Translations under genes and position numbers: made by a program
NCBI GenBank assembly: GCA_047495785.1
Contig: JBLDXI010000009.1
Coordinates: 4,712,001-4,776,000, forward strand
Length of the DNA stretch: 64,000 nucleotides
Source: Lepidodermella squamata
Taxonomy: Eukaryota > Gastrotricha
Direction of reading: 5' to 3'
Notes under the pieces: generated by a model
Database searches by the model: none
Seen by the model: the letters and a program-made list of their open reading frames with translations, nothing else
What the model was told of the DNA's origin: nothing
Part shown: in pieces, positions 54,963-64,000 of the stretch
Numbering within the stretch: position 1 is the stretch's first letter
Layout: every line of letters begins with the position of its first letter

Positions 54963-57206
54963 TTAATAGAGCAGGACTTGATTATTGCGGCCGTGGGTTG
55001 TTCGCGCTGAACTTGTCCGGCTGTTGACGTAGCTCAATCGATGCCCGGATTTGTTCATTATCACGAAGGGCCGTTCACTCATAGGTGAGATACGTCCACT
55101 CGTTTTGGTCTTGGTAAAGCTTTTCCTATAACAAAGATCGGAATTATTACTGAAACATAAGTTTGAAGAAGTTTCAACTTACTTGCACATGTAGACAGTG
55201 ACAAGAACAACAAGCGAGACGAGGATCAGCGCTCCGATAACAATTAGCATGACAGACCACCACGGAAGGTTATTAACCATCACATCACTCGTGTCATGGT
55301 GTTTTTGGGTTGAAGGAGGATTATCTATTACAGCCTTGGTGGTAGTGTCAATCTGCCGGCCAGCTTCTGCACCCAAATCAGCTGTTGTGCTCACTTCCTT
55401 CGTAGTGGTTTTCGATGTAGCAGTTGTAGTAGTCGTGGTACTTGAGGTTGTTGTAGTTGGCTGGGTTGATTTTGTAGTTACAGGGACATTCCTCTCAATA
55501 TCACTGATGATGCTCTTCAGAGGATCTGAGAGACTCAGTTCGATCAAAATAGGCGGGGAACTCGTCGCGATTGGCTCATGGTACGGCGTTGGGGTTTCCT
55601 CGGGCTCGGGCAGTTTTTCCGGGGTCGTGGCTCTGGTCTTGAGTTGGGTAGTCGATGAACTTCGGGATGAAGATCTCGCCATTGTCGAAGAACTTCTAAC
55701 TGCTTGCGTAGGGGTAGATTTTCTTGTTGTTGTAAGAGTTGTAGTTGTAGGGGTAGTCGTAGATTCAGTAGTAGAAGAGACAGTATCAGCTGAATTCTCA
55801 TCCAAAGCCGGGGCTGAGCATATGAACCGCATTGTTGTGATGTCTGAATCCTGAGTTCTAGTGCAAGGCCTCGATCTCCAGCCATAAACCAAATCATCCC
55901 CAGCCAACGAGCCGACAACTAAATCAGCGCATGAGTTGACTTCTGGGACAACTGGCTCATTCGGCGATGCCCAGCCTTCCCTCATGTAAAGGGCGGAATC
56001 ATCAGGGAAATACCAGTCCTTACTCGATGCGCCGATCCAAGCTAGGCTAGCTTTGATGTTAGGATCGGATAGAATTCCGGTGATCAAGTTTTGCCTTTCT
56101 TCGCTTTCAATAGTTGCGAGGCGGCCGCCGGCTTTGATGCAGAACTTATCGGCAGCCTGCCAGTTGAGCTCGGGTGTTGAGAAGTAGTAAAAACAAGCGT
56201 TCAGAGAACAGGCGGACCGGTCTGCTCCGAACGGCTGGGCTTTTGTATCTACTGGAATGATTTAAGATGGGGGAACAGGAAATTATAAGATAGTCCAAGA
56301 AATAGAACTAGAGGGTTGGCATGCACATTCACCTTTTTAATTCTATCGAATTCTATAGAAAGGGTTAGAGGTTCAGGAAAAAGGAATGGAAAGGAAAGGA
56401 AAGATGAAAGCGCATGCCATGTCCTAAGGAGATTGAAGGACGGGCAAATACTTACCGAATTTGCAGAAGAAAGGCAGTGCCATGCTGCAGCTTGTGTCAA
56501 CCCAAGGGTTCGAATTTGTATCCACCTTAATAGCCGCGCAGTTCCCACCCGTAGTCGGCCTACCAGGCAGCCAATTGTCATAGGCATCTTCTGCTACGAA
56601 GTACAACGCAGAGTTATATGCGCTACCACACTGCTCAGATCTCCGACCAGTACAAGGCGATGAGCAGTTGTTCGCAGTTTCGTCCCATACGTATTTCGGC
56701 GAGCAATAGCAATAAGAGCCGTCTTGAATAGCCGCGTAGATGTTGAAATGAAACTCATTCGACCGGTCTTGGGCGCAGAATTCAACGCATCGATCTGTGG
56801 TCATAGAATCGACCGAATATGTATTGGTCAAAGATGCGATTAAATCAGCGTTTGATTTCGCTCGAACACAGCCCTGACCTCGGACTAGGGTGCCATCTGC
56901 AGTCCAAGTCCAGGCGGTTTGCCGATATTTCAGCCCGATCATCGCATCGCTCCAGTGAAGGGTCTTTAACGAAGTAGCTAAGAAGTACTGCTCACCAGGG
57001 GAACGAACATTTGCTAAGGCTTTATTCCGACTAGCGCAGTAAGTCGAGCCTGTATCGTATAGCGACGCGTCCAGTGGTAAATCTTTGATAGGAAGTTCCA
57101 CAAATTCGAAACAGCTCGAACCAAGAAGCTTGTCGTTATCGTGAGGGCACGGCTGGCCTTGAGCGCTCGAAAGCGCTACTAGGGTGACCAAAAACGCTGA
57201 TAACAT
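54963..57206 (-). CDS. Type I membrane lectin: C-type lectin fold with inserted WSC domain, second C-type lectin, Thr-rich stalk
   Basis: Exons 56456-57206, 55183-56251 and 54963-55125 (phases 1 and 2) give 660 residues. The ATG at 57206 starts the signal peptide 'MLSAFLVTLVALSSAQG'. The first lectin half runs from 'CPHDNDKLLGSSCFEF' through 'CASRNKALANVRSPGEQ' to 'AMIGLKYRQTAWTWTADGT'. A WSC domain with all eight cysteines follows ('RGQGC' ... 'GSYCYCSPKYVW' ... 'CSSPCTGRRSEQCG'). The lectin fold then resumes with 'YDNWLPGRPTTGGNCAAI' and closes with 'WVDTSCSMALPFFCKF'. A second C-type lectin domain ('CFYYFSTPELNWQAADKFC' to 'RFICSAP') precedes about 180 Ser/Thr/Pro-rich residues, one transmembrane helix ('WWSVMLIVIGALILVSLVVL') and a tail of about 55 residues. 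Probable cell-surface glycan receptor. Paralogue of the gene at 58603. Confidence 0.88.
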
Positions 57207-58602
57207 TACAATCACCTCACGATGTCACCATAATCGAGGTTTGATAAATAGGAATTTTCCAAATTAAGATATGGGGTAATGCAATTGATCAAGTAATTGT
57301 CCTATAAACTAAATATAGAAAAATTAAAAACATCTTAAGACTGCTTCTTTAGGGCACGGTGTTTACTGTGATGTGGGTAAGAAGGTTTTGTGAAAACCGG
57401 ATTTATCCCGGTGCAGAAATGCGATACAGGCGATTTTTTCACGCCTAGAGCAGCTGCTGCCTTAAGCTTGTGCAGTTTTGATGGGCGGTGTGTGGCGACA
57501 ATAAATACCGACTCGTCTTATAATGTTGTCTATATGCGTCGTCGCAATATCTGGCCAGCCGCTGGAGTGAGCGCGCGGCGCGTCGATAATTTTGCGTAGC
57601 TACCTCATCGCGGCGCATCAAATATTCAACGCAAGCAAGCTGCTAAAAGCGTGCTTTGTTTATGGCGCATTGCACGCGCGCGCTCGCGCTTTGTTTTTAT
57701 TTGCCGCATTTTGCGGTATTAGGTGCACAACCACTGGCCACTGGCATATAGGCTGGTCAGTACACTGCGTCAGGCGATACGCGTGACCGCACCATGGCGC
57801 CCATCTCTGGCGTATCGATTCGCAAACTCCCCCACTCACAAAACTTAACAAAAACGCATAGCCTTTTTACACCTAGGGAAAAACTTCGATTTTCACCATG
57901 TCGTTTTTAGATTTTGCGTTCGTTCTCATGGGAATAATTGTTCTCTGGACTATTGTCTAGCAAAAAGCACCCTGCTGTTCTGAGCGCGAGGGTGGCCAAC
58001 AATCAAAACCTGAAAAACAAACGAAAGAAGCATTTTAGGCCTTGCTGATTCTAAGCCTGGTCAGAAATTGATATAGAAAACCAAAAAATGATTTCGGTTG
58101 TTATCCAAGCTCCTCCGATTTGTACTTAACATGTATAAAGGATAAACAATCTAATGATGTATAATGAATAGAGCCGCTTTGAGGGTGAGAAATGATATTC
58201 TGGGACAAACATGCACCATCGCTCCTGCCTAGCAAACAACATAAGCCGCCATTAATCGATGTTAGATTACTGTGGTTGCCTTTCGAGGAAATTGTTCTCC
58301 TGAGACAGAGTGATCTAAAATCTAATGATTCATGTTCATTTATCATTTAAACAAGAAATCAACATTTCACCTCATCAAACCCGTTTATTTATGAAAATTG
58401 TCAAGACTAACAAAATAAGTCGAAGGAACAACAAAAAACAACAAATAGAAGCAGATGAAATTTTGTTAAGAAGACAGCCATTTTTGTTGAAAATTTTCAA
58501 AGAAAATCAATAAGAAAAAATGTGTATGCTATTGCTGCGAATTGCGCAATCATCAATTAAGTTTGCATATTTTGTTGTGTATCATACAAAATCTAATTGC
58601 TA
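57207..58602. other. Intergenic region between lectin paralogues
   Basis: Promoter side of the first lectin gene. Apart from the micro-ORF at 57898 no coding feature is supportable; frames at 57390-57851 and 58101-58513 have no domains. Confidence 0.45.
57898..57960 (+). CDS. Possible 20-residue membrane micropeptide
   Basis: Complete frame MSFLDFAFVLMGIIVLWTIV from ATG to TAG, with an A at -3 and C at -1/-2 of the ATG. The composition is that of a single membrane helix. There is no other support, and such short frames arise by chance. Confidence 0.2.
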   Translation: MSFLDFAFVLMGIIVLWTIV

Positions 58603-61465
58603 TCAGTAGTACATAGTTTGACTTCGGCCAGAGTTCATTGTTGACTCGACATTTGTAGCTTCAGGCCGCCTGCTGCGCCTTTTCAGATCCGGGGAGACTC
58701 GTTTGCTGGGTTTCCTAGTAAAAAAAAAAGAAAATGAATTATTACCAAAATTCTCGAAGCATCAGCAATTTTGAGATAATATGAAAAGTGAAAATGTTGT
58801 AAAAATAAATAAGGGTAGTTGAATTGGTAAATTAGGAAATAATGTGTTAGTAAATCATGCACGAACTTTACTACGAAAATGATGACCGCTGTTAGTGCTG
58901 CAATTAACAGTGTTGCCGCGAGGACTATGAGCATAATGCCCCACCAGGGCATCTCTCGCTTCGAAGCATCTGCATCGCCATCATACGAAGAAATCGCTTG
59001 AAAGCCCCCAGCGTTAGAATCATTAACAGTAATGATAGGTTTGTTAGTGATAGTCGTAGTGCTGATGGGAGGCGTAGTGGAGTTAGTAGCATTTGTTGGA
59101 GAATCATCAATGTAATCATAAGTACTATCACTATTACCGTCTTCAGCATAATCAAGGCCTGGTTTTAGAGTGTTCAATGTAACACCAGGCCGGCGAGTTC
59201 TTTTGTTAGGATCTGGGGTTGTAGAAAGGATTCGTGACGGGGCTGAGCAGACTAGTCGATTAGGGAAGTTATCCATGTGACTGCAAGTTCGGCTCTTCCA
59301 GCCGAAAACCGGGCCTTCAGCTGTTTTGAGGACTGTAACCACCCCTTCAGCGCAGGATAACACGTTAGGGAAGGCTGGTTCGTCAGGGGATAGCCACCCA
59401 CGGAAATTAGGAACCGTATAATCACTGTAGTACCAGTCGTTGTTGCTGGCCCCAATCCAAACCTGAGAAACATTAACTAATCGCGAGACTAGGGTGTTCA
59501 CCATGTCTTGACGTTCCTGAGAGTCTGTGATACAAAATGGAGATGGTGAAGAGAACTTGGCACTGAGCCAAATCTTACCGACTGTCGCGAGGAAACCACC
59601 AGATTTACTGCAGAAGTTGTTAGCATCGGCCCAGCTTAGCTGGGGTTGCGTGTAAAGGTAGTAACATGTGTCGTTATTACCACACGCCATTGATTTCACG
59701 TTCATGATAGGTACATTACTGTTGATATCTGGAAAAAAATCTCGTATTATTATATTTTTATGAGAGGTAACTAACAACTATGACAATGATTTAAGAACGA
59801 AAGATTGAACTAAGCTAAAGGTCATAGGGCTACAACAATGAATACTGAAGGTATAACTGGGGAGAGGATTCTTGAAGCTCACACGTTTGAGTCCAATTAT
59901 CTAATTTCACAAATAGCTCTAGAGGCCTTGTGGTGACTGAATAAGCAAATCGTTTTGTGATAAAGAGTTTTCCAGCTTTGAAAAATAGGTAAAAGGTTTA
60001 CCATAGCGGCATAAAAATGGCCGTGCGTATGAGCAGCTCACATCGACCCATTCGTTGTTAGCATTGTCGACTTGAACAGCAGCGCAGCTTCCGCCGACAC
60101 TTGGTCGGCCCTTCTTCCAGTTGTCAAAGGCGAACTCTAAAAGAGGTAAAAAAAACAAAAAAGAAAATTACGCCCTTCTTTGACATTGCTGTCAGTGATA
60201 CCAAACCCACATGAATGAGGCTTATAGCGTTAAATTAGAGGCTGGCGAGGCAAGTAAAACGCCAGTCGAAGAACAAATTAGTTCCATTGGCTAGTTGGCT
60301 AGTTGGCTATTTGGTTATTTGGCTAGTATTAAAGATTGAAAATTTTGCTGAAGCACTGGAGCTCATTAAAATAATATCGTTCATCAGCCCACCTTCGTTT
60401 CTGAAGATTTTGTAGAATTCAAAATTCAACCAATTAAGTCTATCCAACCTAAGAAGTAAGAAGGGCAGTACAATAAGTATTGGGATGCCCATAAGCTAAA
60501 AGCTCATATAAGGTTAAAGCTTGGCTTCTCACTACATATAGGCAACCTGAAAGCTGCAAAGTCTGAACTTCTAGACAAGCTAGTCTACATCATTATAGAT
60601 GTTTGAAAATTTCTATGGCTTCTATGGCTAATATCGTCTCGGCTGACTGGGGCTGGCTGGAGGTAAGTATTTATAGAATCTAGAGGTCGCAAATTTGGGT
60701 TCGCTAATATGAAAATTTCTGAGCCTTAATGAAAAACCACCATTGCAACCTTAGCGGATTCAGTGATGAGCGAACTACCAAACCAATTTAAATACCGTCT
60801 ATAATAATTAGATCATCTAATGTCATTAAAAAAGCGCATTTATTTAATAAAAAATTCTTACCAGCTGTGTAGTACACATAGCTGTTCGTATAGCTACCAC
60901 ACAGCTGTTCAGGCACACCAGAACACGGCAAGTCGCATTTGGACGCCGGCTGCTTCCAAATGTGTGACGGCGAGCAGTAGCAAAACGACCCAGCCATGAC
61001 CGCAGCGAATTGATTACCGCCCTTCGAACAGTACGCAATACAACCGTCATTGCTCATCATTTGCGAATACTCGCTCGACAACTTTGAAGTATCAATATCT
61101 CGAACCTCGTTACAGCCCTGGCCTCGAAGCATAAGTGGCGAACGATCCGCCCACTTCCAGCCAGCCTTTTTATACCGAAGGCCTATCATAGCTCTAGTCC
61201 AACCTAGGGAAACGAAGCGCTTGGCTATTTCGCGTTGTTCGGCTACATTTCGTATCGTAGCCAAGGTTTTGTTTCGAGTTGCGCAAAATGCGGCAGCTGC
61301 TTCGTAAGTCATTTGCTCAGTGGCAGGCATTTCGACAAATTCGTAACAAGTTGTATCAAACAATGAGTCTGTTTGAGAGTTAGGACACGCCCTTGGAGGG
61401 GCAGGCGTGGTTCGAGCCCAGACTGCGATGAACAGCGCTGGGAAAACCACGAAAATTCTTAACAT
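58603..61465 (-). CDS. Type I membrane lectin, paralogue: C-type lectin with inserted WSC domain, second C-type lectin, stalk
   Basis: Exons 60862-61465, 60002-60136, 59579-59728, 58867-59524 and 58603-58714 encode 552 residues; all phases agree. The start is ATG 61465 ('MLRIFVVFPALFIAVWA' signal peptide). The plan matches the 54963 gene: lectin half ('CATRNKTLATIRNVAEQ', 'AMIGLRYKKAGWKW'), WSC domain with eight cysteines ('RGQGC', 'GSFCYCSPSHIW', 'CDLPCSGVPEQLCG'), then lectin closure 'FDNWKKGRPSVGGSCAAV' to 'WVDVSCSYARPFLCRY'. Here an intron separates the WSC domain from the resumed lectin sequence. A second lectin domain, a shorter Thr/Asn-rich stalk, a transmembrane helix ('WWGIMLIVLAATLLIAALTA') and a basic tail ('KRVSPDLKRRSRRPE') follow. 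The 54-bp intron 59525-59578 lacks stops and is a multiple of three. The donor of intron 4 (GTTCGT at 58866) is weak. Confidence 0.87.
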
Positions 61466-62198
61466 TTCAAAAGTTAGCCTAGAAAAACGGGGAAATTTGC
61501 TAGAAACTGTGTAAGAAAAACAGCTTTTTACACGTAAAGATATCTTAGAGGGAAGGCTTTGAAAAACAATCATTCGATCGAGTTACGCGCGGTTTTTTGT
61601 CTAGTTGCCGCGCAACTACTACGGCAGATGAATAATTGAGCCAGTGCGTGTAAGACATCTCAGTTTTTTGCCATTCGCCTTGATGTAGGATGTAGTTGAT
61701 CACACACAAAAAAAATCTGCCCTTTAGCTACGGCGGGCGAGTGTGTTGCGCGTAGCGACGCATTTTTGGCGTCGAAAAAGCTTTTAATTGATCACATGGC
61801 GTTGAGAAAACATAGCTTGGGTTATAGGTAAGCGTCATTTTTCCTGAGCACTCGAAAAAACACTCGGTTGAGGGCAATTTTTTCGGGCAATTTCGCGCAA
61901 GTGCGTTGAACAGTGCTAATTATATAGCGAAGCAAAATGTTGTACGACATCGGGTTTTGGTATATGCGGATTAGTTTAGGGGTCTATTAAAGCGACACAT
62001 GACCTGAAGGTCGCGTGCCATCTGCACGTGTCTGCTTTTTCTGCGAAAAATACAGAAGAATGAGCTGGCATTATAAATACGACACTCAGTTTTATTTTGT
62101 CATTGGAAAATTTCGGAAAATAAAGAAAAATCGAGGAAAAATTCACAGAATCATTAAATAATCAAATGAGAATTACGTCTAGTTTTTGCATTTTTAGC
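61466..62198. other. Intergenic region
   Basis: Lies upstream of the lectin gene and downstream of the laminin-G gene, both on the minus strand. No coding feature or repeat recognised. Confidence 0.45.
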
Positions 62199-63814
62199 TT
62201 ATGCTAAGATAGAAGTGAGAAATGCTGCTGCAACCAGACTTGCAGTCAGAATTGTGCAGGCTCGCTCCTGTTGAGCTCCACTTTTCTTTCGACTCGGGCG
62301 ACCTGTGTTTAGGAAATCTGCGATTGTAAGCTCAGCTGCGCTATCGCCCAGTGAAGCTTTCATATTTTTAACTGCCTGATTTGCAGCAGCCTCCAAATCC
62401 GTCGTTGACAGATCAGCGCCGTTTGTTGAAGCGACTTTCGCTTCGAAACTAGCCTTGAATTTGTTATTTGCCGAACTATGAAAGAAAATATTGTAGAGAT
62501 TTTCCAGTTCCTGAATCATTCAAATTACTCGTAAGCCAAGCCAGAGACAGAGACCGAACTGGCGCCATTGAGATTTTTCTTCATATCACTTGCCAATAAA
62601 TCTCGAGCCATTTGGCTAGTGTCCGCATCGCTCAGAGCCGTTGGAGGAATAGCCGTTCCATTCGGATACAAAAGTTGGTTAGGATTGATTGAAAACGCTG
62701 TCGCCGTCATGAACTTCAAATTGAGACAAAACAGGCCATTCGGCTTTATTAAACTTACTCATTCTGTACAGTGCGTCATCGGGTGGCGAAGTTTGCTGAA
62801 CAACGGCTGGGACTTGGGCTGTCGTAGTTGGGGCTGCAAATTGCGTAGTGGGGGCTGCGGATGTCGGAGGGTTCGTTTTGATCGCTGCTGTTGAAACCGC
62901 CACGGCAGCAACTTCATCTGGATCTTCTTCCTGTTCAATTTGTGTTGTTAAAGCTTGACTTGCCTTCGAGCTAGTTGTATCAGCCGCGGTCGTTGGCGCT
63001 TTGTATGTTGTAGTTGTCAATTCTTAAGAAACAAAAATTAATATCGCGAAGCAGGTAGACTTTACAAATCACCACCTGATAAGCTGTAAGTAAGGCATGC
63101 CTGCTTTAAAGCGTTGTAATTGCTTTTATCAAGCCTCTTGTAAATCGTGAAAGTTGTCATCGAATCGACTGTACGAAATGTATCGTTTTCCGATGTAAAT
63201 CCGATAGACATTCTTGCTATATCCCAGGTGTAAAGGTTCGTGAGTGAAACCACTTTAGGAGTGCTCTCCGAGTCGAGTGTAGCACTAAGCTTATCACCTC
63301 TAAATTCCAGTCGCACGAAGTTCCAAAATCCAGCTTGGAGTTCTAGCAAGCTTTCGACTGACTGAGTCCCTGATGAATCTTTACTCCATCTCAATTTAAG
63401 AGACTTTTGGGAAATCAACAGTTCAAGTCGAGAGACGTCATTCAATCCTAGAAACGCGAATATTCCACCCGCGCCCTGGCTATTCGAAGGGATAGCGTAG
63501 TATAGCGAGATGACCCACCCGCCATCAAACAGAGACTTAGCGTCCTGTAAATCGAATGTGGCAACCTTTTGATTTACGCCGAAACACGTTCCAGGTACTT
63601 TTGAGGGACCCGGGCAGTTCTCAGGCCATCTGAGGTACATTTGGGTAGCTGGGATCGACCTGAAGACTTCGTTGCTACGCGACTGATTGTCTAGTGGGAA
63701 AACGGCATACAAGTCGTCTGGCTGCGGTAGAACGTTCAGCAAAGGATGCTTCTGCTGAGTGGAATATTGAGGCAAAATCTGAATATTAAGCAATGCGATA
63801 AGAATCCAGTGCAT
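62199..63814 (-). CDS. Laminin-G-like secreted protein with Thr-rich linker and probable GPI tail
   Basis: Exons 63076-63814, 62759-63022, 62529-62697 and 62199-62475 join in phases 1, 1 and 2 to give 482 residues. A second donor three bases downstream of the first exon end (keeping 63073) is equally possible. The N-terminus is a short signal peptide ('MHWILIALLNIQILP'). Residues about 30-240 have the pattern of a laminin-G / concanavalin-like sandwich, with 'SLFDGGWVISLYYAI', 'GIFAFLGLND', 'FWNFVRLEFRGDKLSATLD' and 'ARMSIGFTSEND'. A Thr/Ala-rich linker follows, then an alpha-helical region of unknown type ('SQMARDLLASDMKKNL', 'TDLEAAANQAVKNMKASL'), and finally a hydrophobic C-terminus without a tail ('ILTASLVAAAFLTSILA'), as expected for a GPI signal. 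Exon 3 begins at the acceptor CAG before 62697; the nearer acceptor would introduce a stop. Confidence 0.7.
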
Positions 63815-64000
63815 TGTCGATCAGCTAAATTGAGATGGAAAATATTCGAGGCTCTCGATCGGTATGAAGACTTTGCCAATGTTTTGTATCTCCGAACCAT
63901 GGTCGTTTTAATTTCCGCTAAAGCATCAATGTTTACACTGGCGATCGCTGCATTTCAAAACATTGCGATAATTGAAAAACTTGAAATTAAACGAATATGG
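63815..64000. other. Upstream flank at window end
   Basis: Presumed promoter and 5' UTR of the laminin-G-like gene. Nothing else seen. Confidence 0.4.

Noticed and set aside
1-64000. CRISPR arrays, operon-style bacterial genes or prophage
   Set aside because: All genes are spliced animal genes; repeats found are TIR elements, a coding minisatellite or motif arrays without the repeat-spacer pattern.

Overview
The window is animal nuclear DNA. It carries spliced genes with GT-AG introns, most of them 48-61 bp long. The gene families are metazoan: a Shaker-type potassium channel, an equilibrative nucleoside transporter, pentameric ligand-gated channels, and C-type lectin, PAN, kringle, WSC and laminin-G proteins. 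Very compact introns, at least one GC-AG intron and one probable GA-AG intron, a GH9 cellulase and a degenerate TTAGGG tract together fit an appendicularian tunicate (Oikopleura-like). That placement is inference only; other small-genome invertebrates remain possible.

Layout. 1.8-8.4 kb (+): Kv channel with a very long N-terminal tail. 8.48-8.97 kb: foldback element with telomere-like repeats. 9.2-11.5 kb (-): SLC29-type nucleoside transporter. 13.8-15.7 kb: two short secreted-peptide genes, one of which (- strand, 15302-15740) encodes seven tandem copies of a 13-residue unit and appears only after joining two exons. 16.5-17.9 kb (-): a divergent pentameric channel with a canonical Cys-loop. 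19.7-22.8 kb (+): a mosaic PAN / C-type lectin / kringle protein. 23.0-50.2 kb: eleven pentameric ligand-gated channel genes on both strands, one frameshifted, plus a decayed relic, with several inverted-repeat elements between them. 51.0-53.0 kb (-): intronless GH9 cellulase with a CBM3-like C-terminus. 53.4-54.5 kb: two small ORFs, one a zinc-finger protein. 54.9-61.5 kb (-): two paralogous type I membrane lectins in which a WSC domain sits inside a C-type lectin fold. 62.2-63.8 kb (-): a laminin-G protein with a probable GPI tail.

The channel cluster is the main biological system. All twelve genes share a phase-2 intron at the same codon position, a signal peptide, four extra ectodomain cysteines, a very short M3-M4 loop, and an unusual Pro-Asp-Arg motif at the mouth of M2 (first residue altered to Thr in the frameshifted member). 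The eleven clustered genes have a Cys-loop of 14 (one has 15) residues instead of 13; the flanking twelfth gene keeps 13 and has two additional introns. They fall into three groups: A (26.3, 31.1, 34.7 kb), B (23.0, 28.2, 37.2 kb, all minus strand) and C (40.1-50.2 kb, all plus strand). This looks like a lineage-specific receptor expansion, perhaps chemosensory; the ligand cannot be read from sequence.

Exon joins were worked out by hand from splice motifs, reading phase and paralogue comparison. For every intact multi-exon gene with a defined start, the joined length is a multiple of three.
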